Below are positions 53,001 to 61,062 of a DNA stretch of 64,000 nucleotides, one piece after another. This DNA is from QAMH01 sp964435565 (GTDB taxonomy: Bacteria > Actinomycetota > Coriobacteriia > Coriobacteriales > QAMH01): the NCBI GenBank assembly GCA_964435565.1, contig CAYSZR010000002.1, positions 1-64,000 on the forward strand. The letters are read 5' to 3'. The notes under the pieces are model-generated. The model ran no database searches. It saw only the letters and a program-made list of their open reading frames with translations, and had not been told where the DNA came from. The translations under genes were made by a program, and so were the position numbers. The stretch's first letter is position 1, and the number at the start of each line of letters is the position of its first letter.

Positions 53001-55140
53001 CAAGGCCGGAGCCAGCATCCACCAACCACCCGTTGACTGTATACGAATGCCCGGCGACTAAACCGCTGTATGAAACGGTGTCGTTAAGGTGGGCGTCCAT
53101 ATCTCGGCTAATGATTTTGTCGCCGTCTGCTGCATCGTAGGCAGTCGTGGCAATCGTAGGCGTGAGGTTTCCTACGGTGCCAAGATCGATGGTCGTCGCG
53201 TGTGCTGCATGCGCATAGGCTTCGAAGCTCACGAGCGCTTTGCCTGCGTTGGCTGCTACGGGCAACTCTTCGAAAAGATATTTGCAGGTAGAGCTGTCGG
53301 GCAAGGCCCCGTAATCGCTTCTGGGATCAATCCAGCCGCCATTAGCCGTCACGCCGAACCAGGTGCCTGCATCGGCATCGAGGCGCGTCTCATCGACGAT
53401 GTATGCGCCGGTCATGTCTGTGCGCAATGCGGCGTCATTGGCATTTGTGCGTGTCGTGTGTTCGACATGGTTGGTATTCGAGTTGAATACGCCATTTGCG
53501 TCGGTAACTATCACATGGCGCTCGATCGGCGTCACGCCATCTGGCCCGATGCGGGTGACAAGGAATGGTATGCCGCTCATGGGGCGCTGCGTGTCCAGAT
53601 CGCGCTTGGCAAAGCTGATGTCTTGGCGTATCGGGGTCTCCCAGATAGTGACTCCGTCTGCCCCAAGTGTTTCGCCTGCAGTCGTGTCGTGTTCGCCCGT
53701 GCCATTTGCTCGGACGGTGAAGACCGTGGGGGAGTTTTCTTTGGGAAACTCATAGGACGCAGGCACCGCGGTTTCGACGATTCTATAGGTCCCAAGCGGA
53801 AAGGCGCAGCTTCCATCTGCGCAGAAGAACAGCGCGTCTCCTCGCACGAAGCTTGCCTGAAGGTTTGAACGCAGGTCGACCTTGCCAGCTGCATCCGTTT
53901 TAAAGACCCATGTCCGTATAGGTGTGCCAGATGTTTCGCCATCGAGGTTCGCGAAATAGCTCACTTCGAACAGCGCATCTGCAAGGGGAGCGCTTCCAGA
54001 GGGGATGGATCCCCGTGTGAGTATGTCGTATTTGCTTATAAGAACACTGGGTGAAAGGCTTATCGGTTTATCGGAAACGTCATTGCCATGCGTATCCCCG
54101 GCCGTGCTGGCCGTGTCATGGATCCAGGCGTCTTGTCCGCCTTTGACCTCGCAGGTATAGATGGTTGAATTATAGGCATACCCTCTGCCCGTGACAGATG
54201 ATTCGACTTCGCGAATGAAGTAGGTTCCTGCATGCAGGTCTTCTGCTTCGGCATAGCCGTCTGCATTAAGAACGAGCGATTTTCCCGTGCCATGAGTGGA
54301 GCCGTTGCAATCCGCATTGGTGTAGATTCCATAGATGATTCCTTCAAGCGAATAACAAGGATTGCCATTTGTTATCTGGTCGTTTGCTGATGTCTTGTTT
54401 ATCTTTATCGTGCCGGTCGGGTTGTAGTACGAACTCATTGCGATGGTTTGAGAATCGCCGCCGTCGATTTGGTATGTCGCGAAGTCGCTGGGGACCTCGC
54501 CAGAACGTGCATAAGCACGCCGGCCCACGGCATTTGAGTTCTTCAATTCGCCGGTATTGATATCAAAGCCCGTGATGTAGAGCGTCAGCCAGTCAGAGAA
54601 GCTCTCGCTTGCGCCATATGTCGCATCGTATGCGCTTGAGCTATAGGTGTCTGCGAGCCATATATGAGAAGCGAGATAATAATCATCGCTGCTCATGGGC
54701 TCCCCGTTCCAGTTGACCGGTGGCCACATGCTCGCATCAAAGCCTGGTCCGCCATAAGCAAACCAGAGATCGGTTCTCATCTCTGCTTCTCGTCCGCTTA
54801 TCGTGCTGATGGGCGATTTCGAATAGTCACCTTCGCCTGGAGATGTTTTGGACGGTTCGACGCAGTATGCGACGGTGTCGCCTGCCCCGTCGTTGGCCCG
54901 AAATTTATGCGTATTCCACGAGCCGTCTGAGTAATCGATGGAACCGTCTTTCCAAAGGGACACGGTTTCGCCGGATGCCAGCGCGGGCTGGACGATGGAT
55001 GCGCCCGGCCCCTGCAAGAGCAATGCGATGGCAAGAATGAGGCTTGCCGTCGTGATCATCAGCTGGAGTGTCGATTGTGCTGGGGATGTTTCTGATACTC
55101 CAAGAGATTTTCTTGTCGGATGTCGCTTTAAGGTTCGCAT
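50005..55140 (-). CDS. VaFE-repeat surface adhesin, thioester-type head, eight T-Q repeats
   Basis: A 1711-residue surface protein. An export helix (about 25-46) leads to a head with Cys93 in AYCVEPS and YYLASHIW; a thioester domain would use Cys plus Gln, but no TQ partner is seen. SpaA/Cna-B-like domains span about 245-655. Eight VaFE repeats of about 125 residues run from 661 to 1660, each with GLxPGxxYT, TGxPL, VVFExL and HEDxxDExQT, the Gln suiting ester bonds. The tail has IVKTGDE, a hydrophobic helix and RRR, a variant sorting signal. ATG 55140 fits AAGGAG spacing better than 55146. Confidence 0.9.
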   Translation of the reverse strand: MRTLKRHPTRKSLGVSETSPAQSTLQLMITTASLILAIALLLQGPGASIVQPALASGETVSLWKDGSIDYSDGSWNTHKFRANDGAGDTVAYCVEPSKTSPGEGDYSKSPISTISGREAEMRTDLWFAYGGPGFDASMWPPVNWNGEPMSSDDYYLASHIWLADTYSSSAYDATYGASESFSDWLTLYITGFDINTGELKNSNAVGRRAYARSGEVPSDFATYQIDGGDSQTIAMSSYYNPTGTIKINKTSANDQITNGNPCYSLEGIIYGIYTNADCNGSTHGTGKSLVLNADGYAEAEDLHAGTYFIREVESSVTGRGYAYNSTIYTCEVKGGQDAWIHDTASTAGDTHGNDVSDKPISLSPSVLISKYDILTRGSIPSGSAPLADALFEVSYFANLDGETSGTPIRTWVFKTDAAGKVDLRSNLQASFVRGDALFFCADGSCAFPLGTYRIVETAVPASYEFPKENSPTVFTVRANGTGEHDTTAGETLGADGVTIWETPIRQDISFAKRDLDTQRPMSGIPFLVTRIGPDGVTPIERHVIVTDANGVFNSNTNHVEHTTRTNANDAALRTDMTGAYIVDETRLDADAGTWFGVTANGGWIDPRSDYGALPDSSTCKYLFEELPVAANAGKALVSFEAYAHAAHATTIDLGTVGNLTPTIATTAYDAADGDKIISRDMDAHLNDTVSYSGLVAGHSYTVNGWLVDAGSGLALPSSDGSPVTSHATFTAPATNGTLELPFVFDASVVSDGARIVVCETLFEGDRVLARHEDLDDASQSATVVQPAIATSACDATDGDARVIKDVDTTVLDHVTFTGLAPGATYTLTGTIMDKKTGQPYIASGAPISTSASFAPQESHGTVDMAFTFDATGLDSGTELVVFEKLTRGDREIATHEDISDEGQTVTVFPPRIETSVADQADGDQIASADIETTILDTVSYSGLQPGREYTMKGALVEKQTGRPITDPFGQQVTASRTFAPITSDGSVDIPFVFDASNTNVATVGVVFEELYRDGRKLASHIDIEDALQSIVIEQPSMQSTASGDDMSKTIARDDGVTLNDFVAFRGLKPKTTYQLIGTVMDKQSGTVLRKRDGSTVSSTMQFSPESSDGVAHMSFSLDATVVDEGAELVVFERLSRAGVKLARHEDLDDAGQTVTIAIPQIKTSAVSRDNTKTVVRDTDAHIIDTVSYANLMPAAEYTLVATLMDKTTGQPLTDASGNVPTASATFTPEHANGEFPLTVTFDASSLEAGSELVVFEKLFRDGIEITKHEDIADEGQTVCVQPPDISTSASDPEDGDREISAGDGTRILDAVSYRGLQPGASYTIVGTLMDKEAGQPLLDAQGKTIQSTQSFIPDKTDGTTEVAFRYDASLDNTTQTAVVFENLYRDEKLIASHENLDNASQTVIASLPNIQTSAIDKADADKVIMRGRVATITDTVAYTGLKPGEEYELTGTLMVNDGTLAGTPALDAFGNPISAQAKFTPETAHGSIELDFEIDTTIMDNDADVVVFETLLRAGSTLATHADLADEGQTVHIVSPTLETHASDASDGDSELAATLDCKIIDAVTYTGLECGREYIIAGTLMDKTDGSPLLVDDRPVTVKARFVATRESGSADVCFELDARRIAGHDLVAFEQLLDASGSRLIAHENLEDKRQTVHVADKTSSGFSRVLGNIVKTGDESLLAFAACGCIAALVLGSLFFFRRRFLGGDADK

Positions 55141-55352
55141 GCTCATTTCTCCTTCATGTACAGGTGCTTACACGGGGCATAGCCCACCGAGGTTCACTCA
55201 TGCTATCGCCCGGCTCCCTTGCCAAACCACCCCCAAAATCTGCTGGTTATCGGCACTTTTTTGGAATGAAAACGGAGCTGAATCCGAACAAGATCGGAAT
55301 TGCGAAGCTCAAGAAATGGATTCGCCCGCACCAGCCTCAACAATCGGGGGCT

Positions 55353-55382
55353 GCCTTCGTTGCAAACGCCTTCGTTGCAAAC
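55353..55382 (+). repeat. 15-bp tandem repeat, two copies
   Basis: Two perfect copies of GCCTTCGTTGCAAAC. The unit resembles the right arm of the palindromic hairpin family (CCTTTGATTGCAAA), so it may be a decayed relative. Confidence 0.65.
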
Positions 55383-55388
55383 GTTAAT

Positions 55389-55416
55389 TTGTCGCAGTGG
55401 CGCGCTGCGCTATACT
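55389..55416 (+). promoter_or_regulatory. Promoter of the mob/moa operon
   Basis: TTGTCG at 55389-55394, a 16-base spacer and TATACT at 55411-55416, 50 bases before mobB. Two mismatches at -35 and one at -10. Confidence 0.55.
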
Positions 55417-55465
55417 CTCTGCAATATAAATTGATTGAGCGTACGCTGAAATGAGAAGAGGGCGC

Positions 55466-56002
55466 ATGGGCACGGTTCCTGTGATTACGGTGACGGGGTG
55501 GTCGAATTCGGGAAAGACCACGTTTACCACGCGTGTCGTCGAACAACTCAGCAACGCCGACGTGCGCGTTGGCGTTATCAAGCATCACGGCCATAGGGAA
55601 GGCGGCGTGGACCAGGAGGGTAAGGATTCCTGGAAATATGCGCAGGCTGGTGCAAACCCTGTCGTCCTCGCAGCCTCTGCTCAGTACGCGATTTTCGTGA
55701 GCACGCCGCAGCGTGAGGCAACACGCGACGAGCTTGTCGCGAAAATTGCAGACGATGTCGATTTCGTCATTGTCGAGGGCTTTCGGGCAGAGGCGGACGG
55801 TGCGGTCGAACTGTATCGAACCGCAGCGGGACATCCCGACCCCAAGCTTTCGCCCGAAGAGCGCATCGCGCTCATAACCGATAACGACGACCTTGCAGCA
55901 CAAGTTCGCGCCGAAGGAAAACCTGTCTTCGGTCTCGACGATGCCGAAGCCGTTGCCCGTTATTTCTGTGACCTCGCGGGCGTGAGAAACGTCGAGCTAT
56001 AG
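55466..56002 (+). CDS. mobB: MobB, molybdopterin-guanine dinucleotide GTPase
   Basis: A 178-residue P-loop protein that helps MobA attach GMP to molybdopterin. Walker A is GWSNSGKTT at residues 11-19; VIKHHGH and VEGFRAE are the other family motifs. ATG 55466 is preferred with GAAGAGGG upstream; ATG 55451 is in frame but sits at the ribosome site. First gene of a cofactor operon serving molybdenum or tungsten oxidoreductases, none of which is in the window. Confidence 0.92.
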   Translation: MGTVPVITVTGWSNSGKTTFTTRVVEQLSNADVRVGVIKHHGHREGGVDQEGKDSWKYAQAGANPVVLAASAQYAIFVSTPQREATRDELVAKIADDVDFVIVEGFRAEADGAVELYRTAAGHPDPKLSPEERIALITDNDDLAAQVRAEGKPVFGLDDAEAVARYFCDLAGVRNVEL

Positions 56003-56035
56003 TATTCTGCTCTGAACGAATAACTGGGAGCGTGC

Positions 56036-57040
56036 ATGAAAGACCATTTAGGGCGCAAGATCGATTATTTGCGCATTTCACTGACTGACAGATGCAACCT
56101 GCGCTGTATCTACTGTATGCCTGAAGAGGGCGTACCTTGGAGGGCGCACGAGTCGATCCTGCATATCGAGGAGATAGCGGAATTTACGCGACGCGCTGCA
56201 AAGGCGGGTATTCGCAAGATTCGTTTGACGGGAGGCGAGCCCCTTGTGCGTAAGGGCGTTGTCGACCTTATCCGCGAGATCCACGCGATTCCTGAAATCG
56301 AGGATATTTCGCTCACCACAAACGGGCTGCTTTTGCCAAGTATGGCGGCCGACCTGAAAGATGCGGGACTGAACCGCGTCAACATCTCGCTCGACACGCT
56401 TGATCCCGTGCAGTTCACCTATATCACCCGCTTAGGCAAGATCGAGGACGTCTTTTCGGCTATCGACGCTGCACTCGAATACGGTTTTGATCCTGTGAAG
56501 GTCAATGCCGTTGCCGTCCGCAGCCTGGATCAGGACTTCTTCGGGTTTGCCAAACTGTCCTATGACAAGCCCCTCCATGTGCGTTTTATCGAATACATGC
56601 CCGTCGGCGAGAGCACGGGCGGTACGGGCGCTGGCTGGACCGAAGACGATATCATCCCTGCCTCAGAGATTATCGAGCGCATTAACCAAGGTGCTGCAGC
56701 GGCGGGTATCGGCAAACTTGAGCCCGTAGGCGAAGACGGTCTTCCCGCAGGTTCTGGTCCCGCTATTTACTATAGGTTTCCAAACGCGCAGGGTACGGTC
56801 GGGTTCATCAGCGCGATGTCGAACCATTTCTGTTCGGCTTGCAACAGGCTGCGTCTCACCGCCGACGGCAAGATCAGGCCATGCCTTTTCAGCGATGAAG
56901 AAGTTGATGTCATGGCGGCGATTCGCAGCGGTGATGAAACGGCAATTGACAAGGCGATTGAACAGGCGATTGGCATCAAGCCTGATGAGCATCACGAAGA
57001 GCGCGGCACGGTGCGTCGCATGAGCCAGATTGGCGGATAG
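56036..57040 (+). CDS. moaA: GTP 3',8-cyclase MoaA
   Basis: A 334-residue radical SAM enzyme converting GTP to the first molybdopterin intermediate. The SAM cluster is Cys20, Cys24, Cys27 (CNLRCIYC), and the second cluster in CSACNRLRL plus IRPCLFSDEE. The C-terminal Gly-Gly (QIGG), required for activity in characterised enzymes, is present. It follows mobB by 33 bases and precedes moaC by ten. Confidence 0.96.
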   Translation: MKDHLGRKIDYLRISLTDRCNLRCIYCMPEEGVPWRAHESILHIEEIAEFTRRAAKAGIRKIRLTGGEPLVRKGVVDLIREIHAIPEIEDISLTTNGLLLPSMAADLKDAGLNRVNISLDTLDPVQFTYITRLGKIEDVFSAIDAALEYGFDPVKVNAVAVRSLDQDFFGFAKLSYDKPLHVRFIEYMPVGESTGGTGAGWTEDDIIPASEIIERINQGAAAAGIGKLEPVGEDGLPAGSGPAIYYRFPNAQGTVGFISAMSNHFCSACNRLRLTADGKIRPCLFSDEEVDVMAAIRSGDETAIDKAIEQAIGIKPDEHHEERGTVRRMSQIGG

Positions 57041-57050
57041 GAGAGCGAAG

Positions 57051-57605
57051 ATGACGCAGGAACGACCTGGCGGACTTGCCGCAGGCACATCCGAAAACGA
57101 AGAGGCGCGCGATGGCTTTTTAAGCCATGTCGACGAAAAGGGCGCTGTGCGCATGGTCGATGTCTCTGCCAAGGCAGATACCGACCGACAGGCTATTGCC
57201 GAGGGGTGGATCTTCATGCATCCCGATACGCTTGCTATGATTACCGAGGGGGCTGCGGCTAAAGGCGATGTGCTTGCCTGTGCACGTGTCGCCGGCATTC
57301 TGGGATGCAAGCAGACGAGCTCGCTTATCCCAATGTGTCACCCGCTCAATATTACCAAGTCGAAATGCGAGCTTGAACCAGTGCTTGCAGGCCAGCGCGA
57401 CGATGGGCGCGTGGGCATTCACGCTGTGATGACCACTGGCGTTACCGGGAAGACTGGTATCGAAATGGAAGCGCTGACTGGTGTCAGCATCGCGCTGCTT
57501 ACGGTATACGATATGTGCAAAGCGGTGGATCGTGGCATGGAAATCTGCGATGTGCATCTGGTGCGTAAAGAAGGCGGCCGCACGGGCCTTTGGACGCGCG
57601 AATAG
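57051..57605 (+). CDS. moaC: Cyclic pyranopterin monophosphate synthase MoaC
   Basis: A 184-residue enzyme completing the first molybdopterin step with MoaA. The core FLSHVDEKGAVRMVDVSAK, SLIPMCHPLNI and GKTGIEMEALTGVS are family motifs; the active-site Lys is in SNKT-like GVTGKTGIEM. The N-terminus carries about 22 extra acidic residues. ATG 57051 follows GGAGAGCGAAG; the frame opens at 57030 inside moaA. Confidence 0.95.
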   Translation: MTQERPGGLAAGTSENEEARDGFLSHVDEKGAVRMVDVSAKADTDRQAIAEGWIFMHPDTLAMITEGAAAKGDVLACARVAGILGCKQTSSLIPMCHPLNITKSKCELEPVLAGQRDDGRVGIHAVMTTGVTGKTGIEMEALTGVSIALLTVYDMCKAVDRGMEICDVHLVRKEGGRTGLWTRE

Positions 57606-57619
57606 AAACTGAGGTTGTC

Positions 57620-58093
57620 ATGGATATCAAATTTTCAATTGTCACCTGCTCGTCCACACGCAGCATCGAAGATGATACCGCTGGAGCACGTCTGGAAGAG
57701 CTCATTGCCAGTCAGGGATGGATGACGATTTCTCATGTCGTCGTGCAAGACGATGTCGACCAGATTGCTGCCGCCATCGTCGCTGGTTGTGATGCTGGCG
57801 CAGACGTTGTTTTGACCTGCGGTGGCAGCGGGCTTTCGCTTGCTGACGTCACACCCGAGGCCACACGTAAAGTATGCGATCGCGAGGTGCCCGGCATTGC
57901 CGAAGCTATGCGTGCGTATTCCATGACAAAGACACATCGCGCAATGCTAAGCCGTGCGATAGCCGCGCAGCGCGGACGTGTGCTCATCGTGAATCTTCCG
58001 GGCTCTAAAAAGGCGGCAGAAGAAAACTGGGAGGGGATCTTCGACCAGTTCGATCACGCCGTTTCCATGATGGCAGGCGAAGGCCATGTCTAA
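57620..58093 (+). CDS. moaB: MoaB/Mog-type molybdopterin adenylyltransferase
   Basis: A 157-residue MoaB/Mog-fold protein that activates molybdopterin with ATP before metal insertion. TCGGSGLSLADVTPEAT is the molybdopterin-binding motif and NLPGSKKAA the second. Mog-active forms need intact GGTG-like and PGS motifs, both here. ATG 57620 is chosen over the frame open to 57590, which lies inside moaC. It overlaps the next gene by eight bases. Confidence 0.92.
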   Translation: MDIKFSIVTCSSTRSIEDDTAGARLEELIASQGWMTISHVVVQDDVDQIAAAIVAGCDAGADVVLTCGGSGLSLADVTPEATRKVCDREVPGIAEAMRAYSMTKTHRAMLSRAIAAQRGRVLIVNLPGSKKAAEENWEGIFDQFDHAVSMMAGEGHV

Positions 58094-58475
58094 ACGCGAT
58101 GCTGAGTACCATACCGGCAGGCTCAACATCTCGTGCCCGCCGTCTATAAAGGATGCCATTGCTTCGGATGCGACAGCGCATGGACAATCGATAAGCCAGT
58201 TCATCTTGGCGCTTTATGAGAAAAGCGGTCAAGCTGGCAGCTCCGAGCATCTTGCGCGCGTGGGCCTTGACCTCGTGGGTCTCAAAAAGCGTATCGTCGA
58301 TATCGACGTGCACATGCGGCGGATGCTGAGTCGCAACCAGGGCATGGTCGATCGGTCCGTTCTTGATGATTTAGCACAGCTCAAGACAATCGAGGCCGAG
58401 ATAGACGTTACGTTGCGTGAGACTATCAGCGCAGTGAAGCTCCTTAAAGAACGAGAGCACAATGACGGATATTAA
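58086..58475 (+). CDS. Ribbon-helix-helix plus coiled-coil protein
   Basis: A 129-residue protein I cannot name. Residues 10-50 look like a ribbon-helix-helix DNA-binding fold (GRLNISCPPSIKDAIASDA, then SISQFILALYEKS). Residues 55-129 are helical and charged, probably a coiled coil. It overlaps moaB by eight bases and the GNAT gene by fourteen, so the three are coupled. A role in regulating the molybdenum operon is possible but not shown. Confidence 0.6.
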   Translation: MSKRDAEYHTGRLNISCPPSIKDAIASDATAHGQSISQFILALYEKSGQAGSSEHLARVGLDLVGLKKRIVDIDVHMRRMLSRNQGMVDRSVLDDLAQLKTIEAEIDVTLRETISAVKLLKEREHNDGY

Positions 58476-58956
58476 GATCAGGGCGTATTCGGATGCCGAT
58501 GTTGCGACGATGGTCGCCATCTGGAACGAGGTCGTTGAAGACGGCATCGCCTTTCCGCAGGAAAATATGCTCGATGCTGGTACGGGGCGAGAGTTTTTTG
58601 CAGAACAAACTTATTGTGGGGTAGCCGAAGGCAACGATGGCCGAGTGTACGGGCTGTATATTTTGCACCCCAACAATATCGGGCGCTGCGGGCATATCTG
58701 CAATGCGAGTTATGCCGTTGCGGCAGCGAGCCGCGGTCTGCATATCGGGGAATCGCTTGTTAAAGATTGCCTCGAGCAGGGCAAGGTGCACGGGTTTCGT
58801 GTGCTGCAGTTCAACGCCGTGGTTGCGACCAATACGCACGCCCGTCACCTTTATGAACGATTGGGCTTCAAACAACTTGGAACCATTCCGGGTGGTTTTC
58901 GCATGCCTGATGGCAAGTACGAGGATATCTGCCCGTATTATCGCGAGCTGCTATAG
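58462..58956 (+). CDS. GNAT-family N-acetyltransferase
   Basis: A 164-residue GNAT protein transferring acetyl from acetyl-CoA to an unknown amine. Core strands are YGLYILHPNN and ICNASYAVAAASRGLHIGESL with the acetyl-CoA loop RGLHIG, then a conserved NAVVATNTHARHLYERLGF region. It overlaps the ribbon-helix-helix gene by fourteen bases. Most similar in layout to L-amino-acid or small-molecule acetyltransferases. It is followed by tRNA-Arg. Confidence 0.8.
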   Translation: MTDIKIRAYSDADVATMVAIWNEVVEDGIAFPQENMLDAGTGREFFAEQTYCGVAEGNDGRVYGLYILHPNNIGRCGHICNASYAVAAASRGLHIGESLVKDCLEQGKVHGFRVLQFNAVVATNTHARHLYERLGFKQLGTIPGGFRMPDGKYEDICPYYRELL

Positions 58957-58990
58957 CACGAAGTTTTGCGCTAGAATGATTTGCCGCAGC

Positions 58991-59067
58991 GCGCCCTTAG
59001 CTCAGCTGGATAGAGCACCGGACTTCTAATCCGACGGTCGAGGGTTCGAATCCCCCAGGGCGCGCCA
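58991..59067 (+). tRNA. tRNA-Arg (TCT)
   Basis: Acceptor GCGCCCT pairs with AGGGCGC, T-arm GAGGGTTCGAATCCCCC, anticodon loop CTTCTAA gives TCT. CCA is encoded. Fully structured. Confidence 0.94.
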
Positions 59068-59261
59068 ATTCTCTCGAAGCCCGATAATCAAAAAAGGCAT
59101 CTGAGCCGCTCAAACGGCGCTGAAATCCAAGAACATCAAATAGAGCAAAATCACCTGCCGTCAAATTGGCACCAAACAGATAAGCACAACGCATTCATTT
59201 GTTATCGGTAATCGCTAAGGATTTTAGAAATTCCAGCTCAATGCGGGTGAATAGTGCGCTA

Positions 59262-61061
59262 TTACTTCGTCAGGGAAAACGTTGAGCAGTTCAAATTGAT
59301 GTTATTGTTGTATGTGCAGCGTTGCGCTGTTTTCAGCAGCGCGCGGATCTCGTCTCCGGCAACCTGCTCATAGGGATTGAGGGTAGCGCCGTTATCCCGC
59401 ATGCGCACGTGCACACATTCCTCGCAATCCGAAACGCTTAGCACCATTAATTTTTTTTCATTTGGAGCCAGCTGCCCATACGTCGCACGGGCAAGTCTCA
59501 AGCAAGCAAAGATCTGCTCTTGCAAAGGTTGCGAATATCCCTGTCGGTTCATGAATTCCGACAAGTCCCGCTCATTGGCCCGGTCGCCGTCTGCATTGAT
59601 CTCCAGGCAGATATAGGCATCTTCCGATGCCGCCTCTTCGCCGGTATACATCATGAGGCCGTCTAACGTTAGGGTCCGCAAGCTCCGCTTTCCGCTTCTT
59701 ATCGTCCCCATCGTGAAGATAATGAAAAAAGTCAGAGCCTCGCTTACGATAAAGGACGCCCACAGGCCATCGGTGCCCATAAGCCCGCCCAGCAAAAACT
59801 CAAACGGGACGATGAGAAGCAGCAGCTCCAGTATGCTCAGAATCGTTGCAAGGTTCTCCCTTTTGCTGTTTTGGCAATAGAGGATCACCGTGGTGTTAGC
59901 TGATCGAAACACCAAGCTTATGGTAAGCATCACCATAGCGTTGCAAGCTATGGGCATAGCGGGGCTATCGGCCTCGATGCCCATAAGAAGCGGCGCCAAT
60001 TGCGGGAAGAAGATGGTGAGCACCATTGCCGCAAGGCAGAATGCGACGCTGACGTTCAGCGTAAGGTAGAAGACTCTTTTTTGGGAAACGCGGTCCCCAT
60101 CTCCTTGCATGACACCGATGATCGGAACCCCCGCCTGGATGAAGCCATACACAACCGCCAGCAAGACGTTGATCGACTGCGAGCGCACATTGAGGGCGGC
60201 CCCTGCCAGAGGCCCTGCGTAGGAAAATGCCAATACGGTCATGATCGTCATGTTGATGTATTCGCACAACTTGCCGCTGGCATAAGGTGCCCCTACCTTG
60301 AATATTGCAAAGAGCGGATCCCTACGCGCCCCTTTTGCCACGAGTTTCAAGGTATTTGACTTCTTGCGAAAATGGGTGAGCAGAACTCCGATACCTGCGA
60401 TATAGCTTATCGTGGTTGCCACGCCCAGACCGATGATGCCATAAGGTGCTACTATCAGCAGGTCCAGCACGATATCCAAAACCGCGATGACGGCAATGGC
60501 GATAAGCGTCAGGTTCTTCGACCCATCCAGCCGGAGAAATGCGTTCAGGACCATGAGCGGGATGATAAGCGCTATGCCTGGCATGGTGCTGACGATATAC
60601 TGCCAAGCCATAAGCCGTAAGGATTCGTCGACGCCTGTGCCACATATGAAATCGACGATCTGTGTGGCAAATACCATGCCGACGATAATCGTAATGACAG
60701 TCATCAAGATGCTGATGACCAGCGATTGGGTAAACCTGACATTGGCCGTTTCCCTATCGGCTTCGCCGATTGCATGAGCGGCGATCGTAGCACCACCCAT
60801 GCAGAAATTACCGAGCATGGATGTAATCAACAGGAGAGGGGATGCTACCGCAATGGCGCTGAGCGCATTTTCGCCCAAAATCTGCCCGGCGATGACGCTG
60901 TCCGCAAAATTCCCGATGTAGTTGGTTACATACATCAGGACGGAAACCCAGAGGAAAGAGCGGAACGCTGAATTCAGCATCTTGAGTAACGCTGCTTGCC
61001 CGGAAAAGACGCGCTTCCTGTCTGTTTGTGTTTTCGGAAAACCGCGCGACTGCATCAGCAT
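59262..61061 (-). CDS. MATE transporter with C-terminal HATPase-like domain
   Basis: A 599-residue protein. Residues 25-460 are a MATE multidrug/toxin exporter with 12 membrane helices (AGQILGENALSAIAVASP and, in the second half, VGAPYASGKLCEYI). The last 130 residues are soluble and resemble a degenerate RsbW-type HATPase (QIFACLRLARATYGQL, RMRDNGATLNP) with no clear N-box Asn and no GG lid. The start overlaps the GH3 stop region with one base between (TGATATG), so translation is coupled. Substrate unknown; export of the GH3 product is suggested. Confidence 0.82.
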   Translation of the reverse strand: MLMQSRGFPKTQTDRKRVFSGQAALLKMLNSAFRSFLWVSVLMYVTNYIGNFADSVIAGQILGENALSAIAVASPLLLITSMLGNFCMGGATIAAHAIGEADRETANVRFTQSLVISILMTVITIIVGMVFATQIVDFICGTGVDESLRLMAWQYIVSTMPGIALIIPLMVLNAFLRLDGSKNLTLIAIAVIAVLDIVLDLLIVAPYGIIGLGVATTISYIAGIGVLLTHFRKKSNTLKLVAKGARRDPLFAIFKVGAPYASGKLCEYINMTIMTVLAFSYAGPLAGAALNVRSQSINVLLAVVYGFIQAGVPIIGVMQGDGDRVSQKRVFYLTLNVSVAFCLAAMVLTIFFPQLAPLLMGIEADSPAMPIACNAMVMLTISLVFRSANTTVILYCQNSKRENLATILSILELLLLIVPFEFLLGGLMGTDGLWASFIVSEALTFFIIFTMGTIRSGKRSLRTLTLDGLMMYTGEEAASEDAYICLEINADGDRANERDLSEFMNRQGYSQPLQEQIFACLRLARATYGQLAPNEKKLMVLSVSDCEECVHVRMRDNGATLNPYEQVAGDEIRALLKTAQRCTYNNNINLNCSTFSLTK

Positions 61062-61062
61062 A

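Larger units (their letters stand above)
55147..55465. other. Gap between the VaFE adhesin and mobB
   Basis: No gene is supported. Contents are the divergent promoter region of the adhesin, a 15-bp tandem repeat at 55353-55382, and the mobB promoter at 55389-55416. Confidence 0.5.
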
